Both the position numbers and the translations under genes were made by a program. This document shows, in pieces, positions 28,551-37,663 of a stretch of 64,000 bases of DNA; the stretch's first letter is position 1, and the number at the start of each line of letters is the position of its first letter. The DNA lies in NCBI RefSeq assembly GCF_001927245.1, contig NZ_MJUX01000004.1:62001-126000 (forward strand). Reading direction: 5' to 3'. Source of the DNA: Acuticoccus yangtzensis. GTDB lineage: Bacteria; Pseudomonadota; Alphaproteobacteria; Rhizobiales; Amorphaceae. Below the pieces are notes generated by a model. That model saw only the letters and a list, made by a program, of their open reading frames with translations, was not told the DNA's origin and ran no database searches.

Positions 28551-28904
28551 ATGACCTATATCGACGGATGCGTCGCCGCGGTGCCGACCGCGAACAAGGA
28601 CGCCTTTCTCACCCATGCGCGGGCGGCCGCCGCCTGCTTCAAGGACCACGGCGCGCTGCATGTGATCGAGTGCTGGGGCGACGACGTTCCGGACGGCGTC
28701 ACGACCTCCTTCCCCATGGCCGTGAAGAAGGCCGACGACGAGACGGTGATCTTCTCGTGGATCGTCTGGCCCGACAAGGAAACGCGCGACAAGGGCCACC
28801 AGGGCGTGATGCAGGACCCGCGCATGGCGCCGGACACCAACCCGATGCCGTTCGACGGCAAGCGGATGATCTTCGGCGGGTTCGACGTCGTCCTCGAAAG
28901 CTGA
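28551..28904 (+). CDS. DUF1428 family protein (YbaA-like)
   Basis: 117-residue protein starting MTYIDGCVAAVPTANKDAFL, with the conserved GALHVIECWGDDVPDG and a C-terminal KRMIFGGFDVVLES. All are standard for DUF1428, a small ferredoxin-like fold of unknown function. It is full length. It follows the VOC gene by 10 bases under the likely control of the divergent HxlR regulator. Confidence 0.9.
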   Translation: MTYIDGCVAAVPTANKDAFLTHARAAAACFKDHGALHVIECWGDDVPDGVTTSFPMAVKKADDETVIFSWIVWPDKETRDKGHQGVMQDPRMAPDTNPMPFDGKRMIFGGFDVVLES

Positions 28905-28919
28905 GCCGCGGGCGCGGTG

Positions 28920-29267
28920 TCAGCGGTCGATGTGGCCGAGGTCGCGCTCGGCGAAGGCCGCGTCACGCACCCGGCTCTTCAGCGCCTTCACGTCGGGGAA
29001 GCCGCCGTCGCGCTTGCGCTCCCAGATCACGCTGCCGTCCAGCGTGATCTCGAAGACGCCTCCGGTGCCGGGCACCAGGGTGACGGACGCGAGGTCCGTG
29101 CCGAAGGTGGAAAGGAGCTCCTGCCCCATCCACGCCGAGCGCAGGAGCCAGTTGCACTGTGTGCAATAGGTGATGGTGATGGCCGGTTTGGCCTTGCCCA
29201 TCGCCTCTCCCGCCACCGCATCACCAGCCGCCGCCTCTCCCGCCGCAGCCTCGACCGGGCCGGTCAT
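28920..29267 (-). CDS. Rdx / SelT-SelW-SelH family thioredoxin-like protein
   Basis: 115-residue protein with a redox-type CxxC (CTQCNWLLR) near residue 36 and the family segment GTGGVFEITLDGSVIWERKRDGGFPD (residues 67-92). Its mammalian relatives carry selenocysteine; here both positions are Cys. The ATG at 29267 overlaps the HAD gene stop as ATGA. A start at the internal Met23 (MGKAKPAITITYC) would remove an Ala/Glu-rich lead that is not part of the family and is a real alternative. Confidence 0.88.
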   Translation of the reverse strand: MTGPVEAAAGEAAAGDAVAGEAMGKAKPAITITYCTQCNWLLRSAWMGQELLSTFGTDLASVTLVPGTGGVFEITLDGSVIWERKRDGGFPDVKALKSRVRDAAFAERDLGHIDR

Positions 29268-29953
29268 GCGCTGAGCTTCGCGGCGAGGTCGCCGAGGTCG
29301 GCGGCCACCACGTCCCAATCGCCCTCGGGGGTAAGGTCGATGGTCTGGCCCGGACCGTGCTCGGTCGGGCGCGGAATGAAGGCGGTGGAAAGGCCGCACG
29401 CCTTGGCGGCGGCCAGGTCGCCGTTGTGGGCGGCCACCATCATCACCTCGCCCGGCGGCAGCATCAGGAGCCGGGCGGCGCCGAGGTAGCTTTCCGGCTG
29501 CGGCTTGTAATGGCCGGTGGTTTCCGCGCCCAGGATCGCGTCCCAGCGCCAGCCGTTGTGACGGGCCATGTCCAGCATCAGGCGGATGTTGCCGTTGGAG
29601 TGCGGCGCAAGGATGAAGTCGGCGCCGAGCCGCGCGAGGCCGGGCGCGGTGTCCGCCCAACCGTCCAGCGTGTGCCACAGCAGGTTGACCTGGTCGCGGT
29701 CGGCCTCGGGGATCGGCGCGGCGCGGTCTTCGATCACGCCGTCGAGGTTCTCCCGGTGGAGCGTGTCCAGCGGGACGAAAGGACGCGCGCCGCTGCGCAC
29801 GGCCTCCATGGCGGGTTGGTAGCGGGCGCGCCAGGCGTCGGCGAAGGCGAGGCGCTCGGCCTCGCCGTCGATCCAGGGCGTCAGGCCGCGGGCGATGGAG
29901 CCGCGCCAGTCGACCAGCGTGCCGAATACGTCGAAAATCAGAGCCTTCGGCAC
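29264..29953 (-). CDS. Haloacid dehalogenase type II (HAD superfamily)
   Basis: 229-residue HAD hydrolase. The nucleophile is D8 in LIFDVFGTLVDWRGS. The second motif Ser/Asn is in APHSNGNIRLM near residue 118, the Lys in TTGHYKPQPESYL, and the acidic motif in MMVAAHNGDLAAAK. The layout matches L-2-haloacid dehalogenases, although many such proteins act on phosphate esters. It is translationally coupled to the Rdx-family gene by a 4-base overlap. Confidence 0.9.
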   Translation of the reverse strand: MPKALIFDVFGTLVDWRGSIARGLTPWIDGEAERLAFADAWRARYQPAMEAVRSGARPFVPLDTLHRENLDGVIEDRAAPIPEADRDQVNLLWHTLDGWADTAPGLARLGADFILAPHSNGNIRLMLDMARHNGWRWDAILGAETTGHYKPQPESYLGAARLLMLPPGEVMMVAAHNGDLAAAKACGLSTAFIPRPTEHGPGQTIDLTPEGDWDVVAADLGDLAAKLSA

Positions 29954-29999
29954 ACTGTGTCCTTATGCGTGGGTGCGCGGGTCGACGGACCCGCCGCGG

Positions 30000-30233
30000 T
30001 CAGGAGACCGGGGATGCGGTGGAGTAGCTGCACCCCGAGCCTTTGCCCGACGACATGCGGGCCCGCGGGGTGGGCGTTGCGGTCGACGACCCCGGTGCTG
30101 CGGCGTCGACCGCGGCGTCCTGGGTGACGATACCGGGCGAAACGTCGGCCGGGACGGGGACCGGCTCGGCGGATTGGGCGGCGGCCGGCAAAGAGAAAAG
30201 TCCAAACGCCGCGGCAACAATGATCGGTCGCAT
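30000..30233 (-). CDS. Small predicted secreted protein
   Basis: 77-residue protein with a clear signal peptide (MRPIIVAAAFGLFSLPAAAQ, cleavage likely after AAA or AQS). The mature part is rich in Ala, Pro, Ser and Thr and holds one Cys near the C-terminus. Not recognised. The start is supported by AAGGAGCC upstream. It stands alone between the HAD gene and ilvD. Confidence 0.6.
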   Translation of the reverse strand: MRPIIVAAAFGLFSLPAAAQSAEPVPVPADVSPGIVTQDAAVDAAAPGSSTATPTPRARMSSGKGSGCSYSTASPVS

Positions 30234-30653
30234 AGGTGGCTCCTTTGTCGGATCATAAGATCCTATAGCGCTGCGCCGCCGCCGCAAGAGAGCGATGGGC
30301 GCCGCCCCGGAGCCGAGAGATTGCGCGCCGGCTGATCGCCCAGCCCTGCGCCCAGGTGCGGCGCGCGGCCGCGACGAGAGGACGCGGCCACGCCGGACCC
30401 GCCCGCCATGGCAATGCGCCGCTACCGGCACCTGCGGCGCCGCGAAACGCGCGGCTGGAACCAACCCCCGCGAAGACCGCCCGCGGTTGCTCTCCCCGCC
30501 ACGCAGGTGCAGAGCCTGACCGCCGTGCGGCCGGTGCCACCACGCTAGCCGAGGGCGGTGGACTGCCCGCCGCGCGCGGGTTGCCCGCTGCACCGAGGCC
30601 GAATGCGGCGGCGAGCGGCACCGTCCGCCGGACGGTGCCGGAGCGCCGGGCGA
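30234..30653. other. 420-base intergenic region, no gene recognised
   Basis: Very GC-rich. The open frames here have no family resemblance and no supporting ribosome binding site, so no gene, repeat or RNA is called. It separates the small secreted protein gene from the 3' end of ilvD. Confidence 0.6.
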
Positions 30654-32384
30654 TCAGACGTCGGCGTAGGCGCGGACTTCGGCCGCGCCGCCGGGGTGGG
30701 TGACGGCGCCCTTCTCGGCCGAGCCGACGGTCTGGGCATATTTCCAGATCGCGCCGGACTTGAAGTTCGTCTCGCGCGGCTGCCAGGCGGCCTTGCGCTT
30801 GGCAAGCTCCTCGTCGCTGAGGTCGACCGAGATGGTGCCGTTGATCGCGTCGATGGTGATCATGTCGCCATCGTTCAGGAGGCCGATCGGCCCGCCGACC
30901 GCAGCCTCGGGACCGACATGGCCGACGCAGAAGCCGCGCGTGGCGCCGGAGAAGCGCCCGTCGGTGATCAGCGCCACCTTGTCGCCCATGCCCTGGCCGT
31001 AGAGCGCGGCGGTGGTCGCCAGCATCTCACGCATGCCGGGGCCGCCCTTCGGACCCTCGTAGCGGATCACCAGCACCTCGCCTTCCTTGTAGGTGCGCTT
31101 GGAGACCGCCTCGAAGCACTGCTCCTCGGTGTCGAAGCAACGGGCGGGGCCGGTGAAGACGAGGTGATCGGCCTGCATGCCGGCGACCTTCACGATCGCG
31201 CCTTCGGGGGCGAGGTTGCCCTTCAGGCCCACCACGCCGCCGGTCGGCGACATCGGCTTGTTGGCCGGGCGGATGACGTCCTGCTGGTCGTTCCAGCGCA
31301 CCTTTTCGAGGTTCTCGGCCATGGTGCGGCCGGTCACGGTCAGGCAGTCGCCGTGGACGAAACCGTGTTCGTGCAGCGTCTTCAGCACCAGCGGGATGCC
31401 GCCGGCCTCGAACAGGTCCTTCGCCACGTAGCGCCCGCCCGGCTTCAGGTCGCCGATATAAGGGGTGCGCTTGAACACCTCGGCGACGTCGTGAAGGTCG
31501 AACTCGATGCCGCATTCGTGGGCGATCGCGGGAAGGTGCAGCGCGGCGTTGGTGGAGCCGCCGGTGGCCGCGACGCAGGCGGCCGCGTTCTCCAGCGCCT
31601 TGCGGGTGACGATGTCGCGCGGGCGGATGTTCTTGGCGATCAGCTCCATCACCTGCTCGCCGGCTGCGGTGTTGAAGCGGTCGCGGATCTCATAAGGCGC
31701 GGGGGCACCGGCGGAGTAAGGCAGCGCCAGCCCCATCGCCTCGGACGCCATCGCCATGGTGTTGGCGGTGAACTGGGCGCCGCACGCGCCGGCCGAGGGG
31801 CACGCCACCTGCTCCAGCTCGTCGAGGTCCTCGTCGTTCATCGCGCCGACGGAGTGCTTGCCGACCGCCTCGAACAGATCCTGCACGGTGACCGGCTGAC
31901 CGCGGAAGGAGCCCGGCAGGATGGAGCCGCCATAGATGAAGATGGACGGAACGTTGAGGCGCACCATGGACATCATCATGCCCGGCAGCGACTTGTCGCA
32001 CCCGGCCATACCGACCAGCGCGTCGTAGCAGTGGCCGCGCATGGTCAGCTCGACCGAATCGGCGATGACCTCGCGCGACGCCAGCGAGGACTTCATGCCC
32101 TCGTGACCCATGGCGATGCCGTCGGTCACGGTGATGGTGCAGAACTCGCGCGGGGTGCCGTTGGCGGCGGCGACGCCCTTCTTCACCGCCTGCGCCTGGC
32201 GCATCAGCGAGATGTTGCAGGGGGCGGCCTCGTTCCAGCAGGTCGCAACGCCCACGAGCGGCTGGTGGATCTGCTCTTTGGTGAGACCCATCGCATAAAG
32301 GTAGGAGCGGTGCGGGGCACGGGCCGGACCCTCAGTCACGTACCGGGACGGCAGGCGGTCCTTGATGAGGGTGCGCGTGGTCAT
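30654..32384 (-). CDS. ilvD: Dihydroxy-acid dehydratase
   Basis: Fe-S dehydratase of branched-chain amino acid synthesis, converting dihydroxy acids to 2-keto acids. The 576-residue protein has the three cluster cysteine regions: [11 protein letters not shown] near residue 50, [13 protein letters not shown] near 125 and [15 protein letters not shown] near 200. [18 protein letters not shown] lies near 475. The start [15 protein letters not shown] fits the family. It stands alone; no other ilv or leu gene is in the window. Confidence 0.97.
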   Translation of the reverse strand: MTTRTLIKDRLPSRYVTEGPARAPHRSYLYAMGLTKEQIHQPLVGVATCWNEAAPCNISLMRQAQAVKKGVAAANGTPREFCTITVTDGIAMGHEGMKSSLASREVIADSVELTMRGHCYDALVGMAGCDKSLPGMMMSMVRLNVPSIFIYGGSILPGSFRGQPVTVQDLFEAVGKHSVGAMNDEDLDELEQVACPSAGACGAQFTANTMAMASEAMGLALPYSAGAPAPYEIRDRFNTAAGEQVMELIAKNIRPRDIVTRKALENAAACVAATGGSTNAALHLPAIAHECGIEFDLHDVAEVFKRTPYIGDLKPGGRYVAKDLFEAGGIPLVLKTLHEHGFVHGDCLTVTGRTMAENLEKVRWNDQQDVIRPANKPMSPTGGVVGLKGNLAPEGAIVKVAGMQADHLVFTGPARCFDTEEQCFEAVSKRTYKEGEVLVIRYEGPKGGPGMREMLATTAALYGQGMGDKVALITDGRFSGATRGFCVGHVGPEAAVGGPIGLLNDGDMITIDAINGTISVDLSDEELAKRKAAWQPRETNFKSGAIWKYAQTVGSAEKGAVTHPGGAAEVRAYADV

Positions 32385-32623
32385 CGTAGCGTTCTCCGCT
32401 GTTGTTGGTGGCCGGCGCCGCCGGCGAGGATCAAACGTCGCCTCTCCGCTAGGCGTCTCGGTGGCGTCTGGCAAGGGACACTCGGACTGGAAGTGTTCGA
32501 CTTTCAGACGGAGAGGACACCCGCACCGATGATGCGCCATGCGGCCGGCTCAGGTGGACAGCTCCTGCGGCGGACTTTATTCTCTTCCGCGTTCACCAGA
32601 TCTGTCCTGTAAGGTTGAATGGT

Positions 32624-33241
32624 ATGGCGCTCGCCGAAAGCCCGCGGACGATGACCCTGCGCGATGCGCTGGAGAACCGGCTCATCCGCAAGATCATCAA
32701 GGTGTGGACCCCCACATTGTCGAGCTTCGTTCTGCTGGCGGCGATCAGCGCCACGTCGGTGACGACGCCGTTGATGTGGTTCGCCATCGGCGCGCTCTAT
32801 TATTCGTTCCTCGAATATGCGCTGCACCGCTTCCACTTCCACAACGGCCCCTACGACATGTGGGTCAGGCGGATGACGTTCGACCTCAGCCGCATGCACC
32901 TCGACCATCACAAGATCCCCGCCCACCCCAAGGGTGCGGTGAACCAGCAGCGGCCGGCCTTCGTGGTGACGATGGTGTCGGCGGTGATCGCGCTGTTCCT
33001 GCCCGTCTCCTACGACGTGTCGTTCGCCTTCCTGGCGGGCAGCGCCGGGTGTTATGTGGCCAACGATCTCATCCACTTCGCGGTGCATCACCTGCCGATG
33101 AACGGGCCGGTCCTCGGCTACTGGAAGCGGCACCACATGCTGCACCATTACCGCGACGACAACGCCAACTTCGCCACCGTCCTGCCGCTGTGGGACAAGC
33201 TCTTCGGCACCGAATATAAGGGTCCCGTCCGCAAGGGTTGA
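32624..33241 (+). CDS. Fatty acid hydroxylase / sterol desaturase superfamily protein
   Basis: Integral membrane di-iron enzyme of 205 residues. The His clusters are EYALHRFHFH, HLDHHKIPAH, HFAVHHLP and KRHHMLHHY, arranged as in the fatty acid hydroxylase superfamily. There are four likely membrane spans. The substrate could be a fatty acyl, sphingoid or hopanoid lipid. ATG at 32624 (AAGG nine bases upstream) is preferred over an in-frame TTG at 32615. Confidence 0.88.
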   Translation: MALAESPRTMTLRDALENRLIRKIIKVWTPTLSSFVLLAAISATSVTTPLMWFAIGALYYSFLEYALHRFHFHNGPYDMWVRRMTFDLSRMHLDHHKIPAHPKGAVNQQRPAFVVTMVSAVIALFLPVSYDVSFAFLAGSAGCYVANDLIHFAVHHLPMNGPVLGYWKRHHMLHHYRDDNANFATVLPLWDKLFGTEYKGPVRKG

Positions 33242-33260
33242 GGCCGGCCCCGAGGAATGA

Positions 33261-33282
33261 CGCCCCGGCCGCAGCCGGGGCG
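33261..33282. terminator. GC hairpin between convergent genes
   Basis: Perfect 9-bp inverted repeat CGCCCCGGC / GCCGGGGCG around a 4-base loop, between the hydroxylase gene and the convergent dctM-type gene. There is no T-run, so function as a terminator is plausible but not proven. Confidence 0.5.
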
Positions 33283-33292
33283 CCTCCCCCGC

Positions 33293-34564
33293 CTATCGCA
33301 CCAGGACGAGCGACAGAGCGGGGACGAGGTTGATGATGATCAGCCCGACGATGCGCGTGAAGTAGAAGGGCAGCACCCCGCGAATCACGTCCTGCACAGG
33401 CAGCTTGGTGATGCGGCTCATCACGAAGAGGTTGAGGCCGATCGGCGGGGTGAGCGTCGCGATCTCGATCAGCGCGGTCATGATCACCGCGAAGTGGATG
33501 AGGTCGACGCCCACGGCGCTGGCGACGGGGAAGAGGATCGGCGCCAGGAGCACGATCATCGACACACCGTCGAGGAACATGCCGACGACGAGCAGCATGA
33601 GGTTGACCGCGAGCAGGAACATCCACGGCGACACGTTCGCCTGGCGGATCATCGCCGACAGCTCGTTGGCGAGGCCGAGCCGGGTGAGCAGCGCCGTCAG
33701 AAGCCCCGCCCCGATGATGACGGCGTAGATCATCACCGTCTGCATCACCGATTCCTTGGCGACGCCCCACACGGTGCCGAGCGTCGTCGTGCGGTAGACG
33801 AAGAGGACGAGGACGATGGCGTAGCCTGCGGCGAGCGCTGACACCTCGGTCGGCGTGAAGGCGCCGGCATAGATGGAGCCGATGATGAGGATCGGCATCA
33901 GGAGCGCGCCGGTGGCCCCCGGAAGGCGCTGGCCGAAGCCCTTCCAGTCGGCCTTCTCGGCGAGGATGCCGTAGCCGCGCGACCGGCTGATCCACACCGT
34001 GGTGATGGCGAGCATCGCCGCTTCCATCAGGCCGGGAAGAAGGCCCGCGATGAAGAGGTCGGTGATCGGCAGGCCCGTGGTGGCGCCGATGAGGATGAAG
34101 GTGAGCGAGGGCGGGATCATCAGCCCCAAGGTGCCGCAGACGGCGACGAGGGCGGAGGCGAAGCGCGGCTCGTAGCCCTCGTTGGGCATCAGCTTCACCG
34201 CCGCCGGGCCGAGGGCGACGGCGCAGGCCACGCTGGACCCGTTGACCGCGGCGAAGAACACCGAGGCGGTGGCGAGCGCGAGCGCCACGCCGCCGCGGAA
34301 CCAGCGCACGACGGTGCCGATCAGCTCCAGAAGCTGCAGCGCGATGTTGCCGCGCGACATGACGTTGCCGGCGAAGATGAAGAACGGGATGGCGACGAGG
34401 GCGTAGCTGTCGATGGAGCTCCACGCGGTCTGAGCGAGGAGCACGGGCGGGATGTTGAAGGAGAACAGCGATAGGGCGACCGCGACGGCCCCCAGCGCGA
34501 TGGAGACGTGGACGCCGAGCGCCAGGAGGACGAGGAGCGCGGCGATGGCGATGGCGACGATCAT
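33293..34564 (-). CDS. dctM: TRAP transporter large permease subunit (DctM family)
   Basis: Membrane subunit that couples sodium or proton flow to import of an organic acid captured by the periplasmic DctP-type protein. The 423 residues give the usual 11-12 spans. The conserved IPFFIFAGNVMSRG, AAVNGSSVACAVALGPA, MIPPSLTFILIGATTGLPI and LTPPIGLNLFVMS segments are present. It overlaps dctQ as ATGA. Together with dctQ it lies left of the GntR regulator, while the binding-protein gene lies on the other strand to the right. Confidence 0.95.
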   Translation of the reverse strand: MIVAIAIAALLVLLALGVHVSIALGAVAVALSLFSFNIPPVLLAQTAWSSIDSYALVAIPFFIFAGNVMSRGNIALQLLELIGTVVRWFRGGVALALATASVFFAAVNGSSVACAVALGPAAVKLMPNEGYEPRFASALVAVCGTLGLMIPPSLTFILIGATTGLPITDLFIAGLLPGLMEAAMLAITTVWISRSRGYGILAEKADWKGFGQRLPGATGALLMPILIIGSIYAGAFTPTEVSALAAGYAIVLVLFVYRTTTLGTVWGVAKESVMQTVMIYAVIIGAGLLTALLTRLGLANELSAMIRQANVSPWMFLLAVNLMLLVVGMFLDGVSMIVLLAPILFPVASAVGVDLIHFAVIMTALIEIATLTPPIGLNLFVMSRITKLPVQDVIRGVLPFYFTRIVGLIIINLVPALSLVLVR

Positions 34565-35109
34565 GCCGTCACCTCGGCGGCGGTGACGGCCTCGTCCTCG
34601 GCGCTGGCGGCGAAGGGATCGCGCCCGCGGGCGACTTCGACGGCGGCCCAGATGTAATAAAGGCCGTAGAGCGCGGCGCCGATGGGGAGCGACAGGCGCA
34701 CGACCCACAGCGGCAGGTCGAGGTTGGAGTCGGTGCGCATGCCGATGCGGTGGAGGTGCTGCACGGAGATGATGGAGGCGTAGAACAGCACCGCGCAGAA
34801 GACGAGGCCGGTGATGACCGCGACCCAGCCGCAGAGCTTGCGCCCGGTGGGGCCGAGCAGGTTGACGACGAGGTCCATGCGGATGAAGTGGCCGTGCCGG
34901 TTGGCGACGCCGATGGCGATCAGGACGCTCCACACCACGCAGAAGCGCACGAGTTCCTCGGCCCACCAGTGGCTGACGGCGAAGACGTAGCGTCCCACCG
35001 CCTCGTAGACCATGACCACCATCGCGACCGCCATGAAGAGCGTCGCGACGGAGAGAATGGCGCCCTCCCCGAGCCGTCCGGCCCGGACGAATAGATTGTT
35101 GTTTTTCAT
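34561..35109 (-). CDS. dctQ: TRAP transporter small permease subunit (DctQ family)
   Basis: Four-span membrane partner of DctM, 182 residues. The segments VYEAVGRYVFAVSHWWAEEL and RHGHFIRMDLVVNLLG are typical of DctQ. The C-terminal 25 residues are charged and cytoplasmic. It lies 162 bases after the GntR gene stop and overlaps dctM by 4 bases, so dctQM may be read from their own promoter or through the regulator gene. Confidence 0.93.
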   Translation of the reverse strand: MKNNNLFVRAGRLGEGAILSVATLFMAVAMVVMVYEAVGRYVFAVSHWWAEELVRFCVVWSVLIAIGVANRHGHFIRMDLVVNLLGPTGRKLCGWVAVITGLVFCAVLFYASIISVQHLHRIGMRTDSNLDLPLWVVRLSLPIGAALYGLYYIWAAVEVARGRDPFAASAEDEAVTAAEVTA

Positions 35110-35271
35110 TGTCTGCCTTCTGACAGCGGCCGTTCGGCCGCCATGGGCGTTTCCTCGCCCCGTTTTGCCGGGGCTCTGTTGTGGGTGATCTCCTTGCGGA
35201 GGGCCGCGCCTTTGGCGGATCGCGGCGGGCCGGGCACGCGTGGCGCCCGTGCGCTGTCCTGTGCCGCCGCG

Positions 35272-36090
35272 TCAGGCCCGCGCCTTGGGCGCCTTGGCCG
35301 GATCGGACGGGGTCGCCGCCGGACGGGTGCCGTCGCGCCCGCCGACATTGGTGAGGGTCATCTCGTGCCGGAAGGTGGCGGCGGGGTGGTGGTTGATGGT
35401 GACTTCCATCAGGCCGTGCTCTTCCGCCTCGTAGCGCCGGGTGACGGTGAGGATGGGTGAGCCCGGTTCGACGCCGAGGCGCGAGGCGACGTCCGGATCG
35501 GCAAGGGTCGCCTCGACGATCTGGTGCACCTGGTGGAGCGTAACGTCGTAGCGGTCCTCGATGAGGCGGTAGACGGCACGCGGGACGGCGCCGATCGTGT
35601 CGGCGACCCCGTCGAACGGGGCGGGCAGGAAGAGGTGGGTGAAGCAGACCGGCGGCGTGTCCCGCGTTTCGCGCCGCAGGAGCGCCACGCGGGTCCACAC
35701 GGTGTCCGGCTCGCAGCCGAGCCGTGCGGCCTCCGGCGCGCCGACGAGAATGCGCTCGGTCGCCAGCACTTCGAGGAAGGTGCTGGAGGCGTATTGCATC
35801 AATTCGCCGAGCGAGCCGATGGTGTTGGAGAAGCGCGGGGCGGATTGTGTGGCGATGACGCGCGAGCCTGCCCCCTGGCGACGCTCGATGAGGCCTTCGC
35901 TCTGGAGCTGGCGCAGCGCCTCGCGCACGGTGTGGCGGCTGGCGGCGAAGCGTTCGGACAAGGCGTGCTCGGTCGGCAGGTTGGTGCCGAGCGGGCACTG
36001 ACCGGTGACGATCTCTTCTCGCAGTGTGGCGAAGATGGCCTGGTAGCGCGGCTTCACGGAACCCTCGGGCGCGGCGGCGTAGCAATCCAT
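35272..36090 (-). CDS. GntR-family regulator with UTRA effector domain (HutC type)
   Basis: Local regulator of the TRAP/catabolic locus. Residues 14-80 form the GntR winged helix (ALSERFAASRHTVREALRQL, then GLIERRQGAGSRV). Residues 100-245 form a UTRA ligand-binding domain. The effector is probably the substrate or a CoA intermediate. The gene is divergent from dctP, and the 320 bases between them carry three copies of a TCCRTAYRAA-type motif. The final 25 residues are low complexity. The 272-residue size is close to the family norm. Confidence 0.93.
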   Translation of the reverse strand: MDCYAAAPEGSVKPRYQAIFATLREEIVTGQCPLGTNLPTEHALSERFAASRHTVREALRQLQSEGLIERRQGAGSRVIATQSAPRFSNTIGSLGELMQYASSTFLEVLATERILVGAPEAARLGCEPDTVWTRVALLRRETRDTPPVCFTHLFLPAPFDGVADTIGAVPRAVYRLIEDRYDVTLHQVHQIVEATLADPDVASRLGVEPGSPILTVTRRYEAEEHGLMEVTINHHPAATFRHEMTLTNVGGRDGTRPAATPSDPAKAPKARA

Positions 36091-36148
36091 AGTGGCCTCT
36101 CAGTCCCTCCTGCAAGGGTGCGCCGCGGGTCGTCGGCATACGGCGATA

Positions 36149-36163
36149 TTTTGTATGGACAAA
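36149..36163. promoter_or_regulatory. Candidate GntR operator, site 1
   Basis: TTTTGTATGGACAAA is an imperfect palindrome (TTTGT / ACAAA) 59 bases upstream of the regulator start. Its complement carries TCCATACAAA, matching the two other sites. The GT-N4-AC core resembles HutC-type operators. Confidence 0.55.
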
Positions 36164-36331
36164 TTTGCAGACGAAACGCCTGCCGTCAACAAGGCGTCAG
36201 TTTAAGGAATTGGATCTGTTTTCTCATCGCCCCGGTTTTGCGGCGAAATCAGCGCCGGCAACCGCGGATTTCGTGCGTGCCAGAACGCGCATCGAGGCGC
36301 GGAGCCGAGATCCCGCCAGACAGAGCCAAAA

Positions 36332-36346
36332 TTCATACGGACAAAT
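36332..36346. promoter_or_regulatory. Candidate GntR operator, site 2
   Basis: TTCATACGGACAAAT; the complement reads TTTGTCCGTATGAA, nine of ten core bases shared with site 1. It lies next to TTGACA at 36350-36355, a possible -35 box for dctP. Confidence 0.55.
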
Positions 36347-36377
36347 AGATTGACAAATCCGGCGGAGGGGGTCGATC

Positions 36378-36391
36378 TTATCCGTATAAAT
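36378..36391. promoter_or_regulatory. Candidate GntR operator, site 3
   Basis: TTATCCGTATAAAT, sharing TCCGTAT-AA with site 2, placed 20 bases before the dctP start where a bound repressor would block transcription. Confidence 0.5.
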
Positions 36392-36410
36392 AAGAACGGG
36401 AGGAAACATC

Positions 36411-37412
36411 GTGCTCAAAGGCTCCAGCCTCGCACTCATGCTGCTGTCGTCCGTGGCGCTGGCGAGCCAGCCCGCCGCCGCCGCCGACGTCGAAATGGTG
36501 ATGACCAACCAGATCGCGCCGAACCATTGGGCCGCGAAGCTGATGGATGAATATGCCGCCACGCTGGAAGAGAAGTCGGGCGGGCGAATCAACGTGGAGG
36601 TCTACCACTCCAGCTCGCTCTTCAAGGACAGCGAGGCGCTCGCCTCCATCGGCACCGGCACCGTGCACATGGTCTGGCCGGTCAGCGTGCAGCTCGAGGC
36701 GATCGCGCCGGACTACGGCGTCGTCAACCTCCCCTTCGCCATCACCGACGCGCTGATGACCAAAGAGGGCGCCGCGCAGGAACTCTCGGACACGCTGTCC
36801 GAGATGGTGGCCGGACGCGGCCTCAGGGTCATGGGGCTGATGCGCGCGGGCGACCTCGTGTTCCTCTTCCCCGACAGCTTCGTCGAGAGTGAAGAGGCGC
36901 TGAACGGCGCCAAGATCCGCGTCACCGGCGGCAAGGTGCTGCAGGACCTGATGAAGAATTACGGCGCGAGCCCCGTCACCATGCCGGCGACCGAGATGGC
37001 GGCCGGGCTGATGCAGGGCGCGATCGACGGCATCTTCACCTCTTACGGCGGATGGGAGATGGTCGGCGTGTCCGGCGCGCAGAAGGCGACTTTGGTCCCC
37101 GGCCTGTCGCTCGTCACCTACACCGTGGTGGCGGACGATGCGTGGCTGAAGGGCCTGCCGGACGACCTGCGCACCATCGTCGAGGACACGACGGCGGAGC
37201 TGTTGGCGACGCAGTGGCAGCGCGGCATTGAGGGCGACAACGAGAAGCGTGACCTGATGGTGAGCCAGGGCGGCGAGCTGATGGTGGTCGAGGACGAGGC
37301 GGTGCTCGCCAGGTTCCACGAGCAGGCGAAGGCGGCGCAGGCCTCCTTCGTGGACGCCCATCCGGACGCCTACAAGACGTTCCAGGACTTCCTGGCGAAG
37401 TATCAGGACTGA
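36411..37412 (+). CDS. dctP: TRAP transporter substrate-binding protein (DctP family)
   Basis: Periplasmic binding protein that hands substrate to DctQM. A signal peptide covers residues 1-24 (ALMLLSSVALASQPAAAA). The 333-residue protein has the DctP features NHWAAKLMDEYA, GRINVEVYHSSSLF and the binding-site Arg region GAKIRVTGGKVLQDLM near residue 165, which usually contacts a substrate carboxylate. The start is a GTG with GGGAGGAAA upstream. It is the first gene of the rightward catabolic transcript and is separated from dctQM by the regulator. Confidence 0.93.
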   Translation: MLKGSSLALMLLSSVALASQPAAAADVEMVMTNQIAPNHWAAKLMDEYAATLEEKSGGRINVEVYHSSSLFKDSEALASIGTGTVHMVWPVSVQLEAIAPDYGVVNLPFAITDALMTKEGAAQELSDTLSEMVAGRGLRVMGLMRAGDLVFLFPDSFVESEEALNGAKIRVTGGKVLQDLMKNYGASPVTMPATEMAAGLMQGAIDGIFTSYGGWEMVGVSGAQKATLVPGLSLVTYTVVADDAWLKGLPDDLRTIVEDTTAELLATQWQRGIEGDNEKRDLMVSQGGELMVVEDEAVLARFHEQAKAAQASFVDAHPDAYKTFQDFLAKYQD

Positions 37413-37663
37413 GCCGAAGCCGCGCCCACCGTGGCGCGGCACCCGCTCGGCGGGGGGCGGGTCCTCCGGCGCCCTCCCCGCCTCGGCTTCCCGCCCCCCG
37501 TGATCGGCCGGCCTCCGGGCTGGCGCCACCGTGACCGCCGCCCGCCGGCCCTGACCGCCCGACGCTGCCGGCCGTTGCGACCTCATCCCGATGGCCCGCC
37601 GGACGGCCCGGCCGTTCGCCCCACTTATTCGGCCCGGCACCGGGCCTCGCACCCGGCCCCAAG

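Larger units (their letters stand above)
36091..36410. other. 320-base divergent control region of the catabolic locus
   Basis: No gene is seen. The region is clearly richer in A and T than its flanks and holds the three operator-like motifs described separately, plus TTGACA at 36350. It separates the GntR gene from dctP and is the likely control point of both transcripts. Confidence 0.7.

Noticed and set aside
30295-30703. Small genes in the gap before ilvD
   Set aside because: The open frames are long only because stop codons are rare in GC-rich DNA. They lack ribosome binding sites and family resemblance.
33293-35109. Sialic acid or C4-dicarboxylate TRAP transporter by name
   Set aside because: TRAP subunits cannot be assigned a substrate by eye, and no sialic acid or C4 metabolic genes are nearby.
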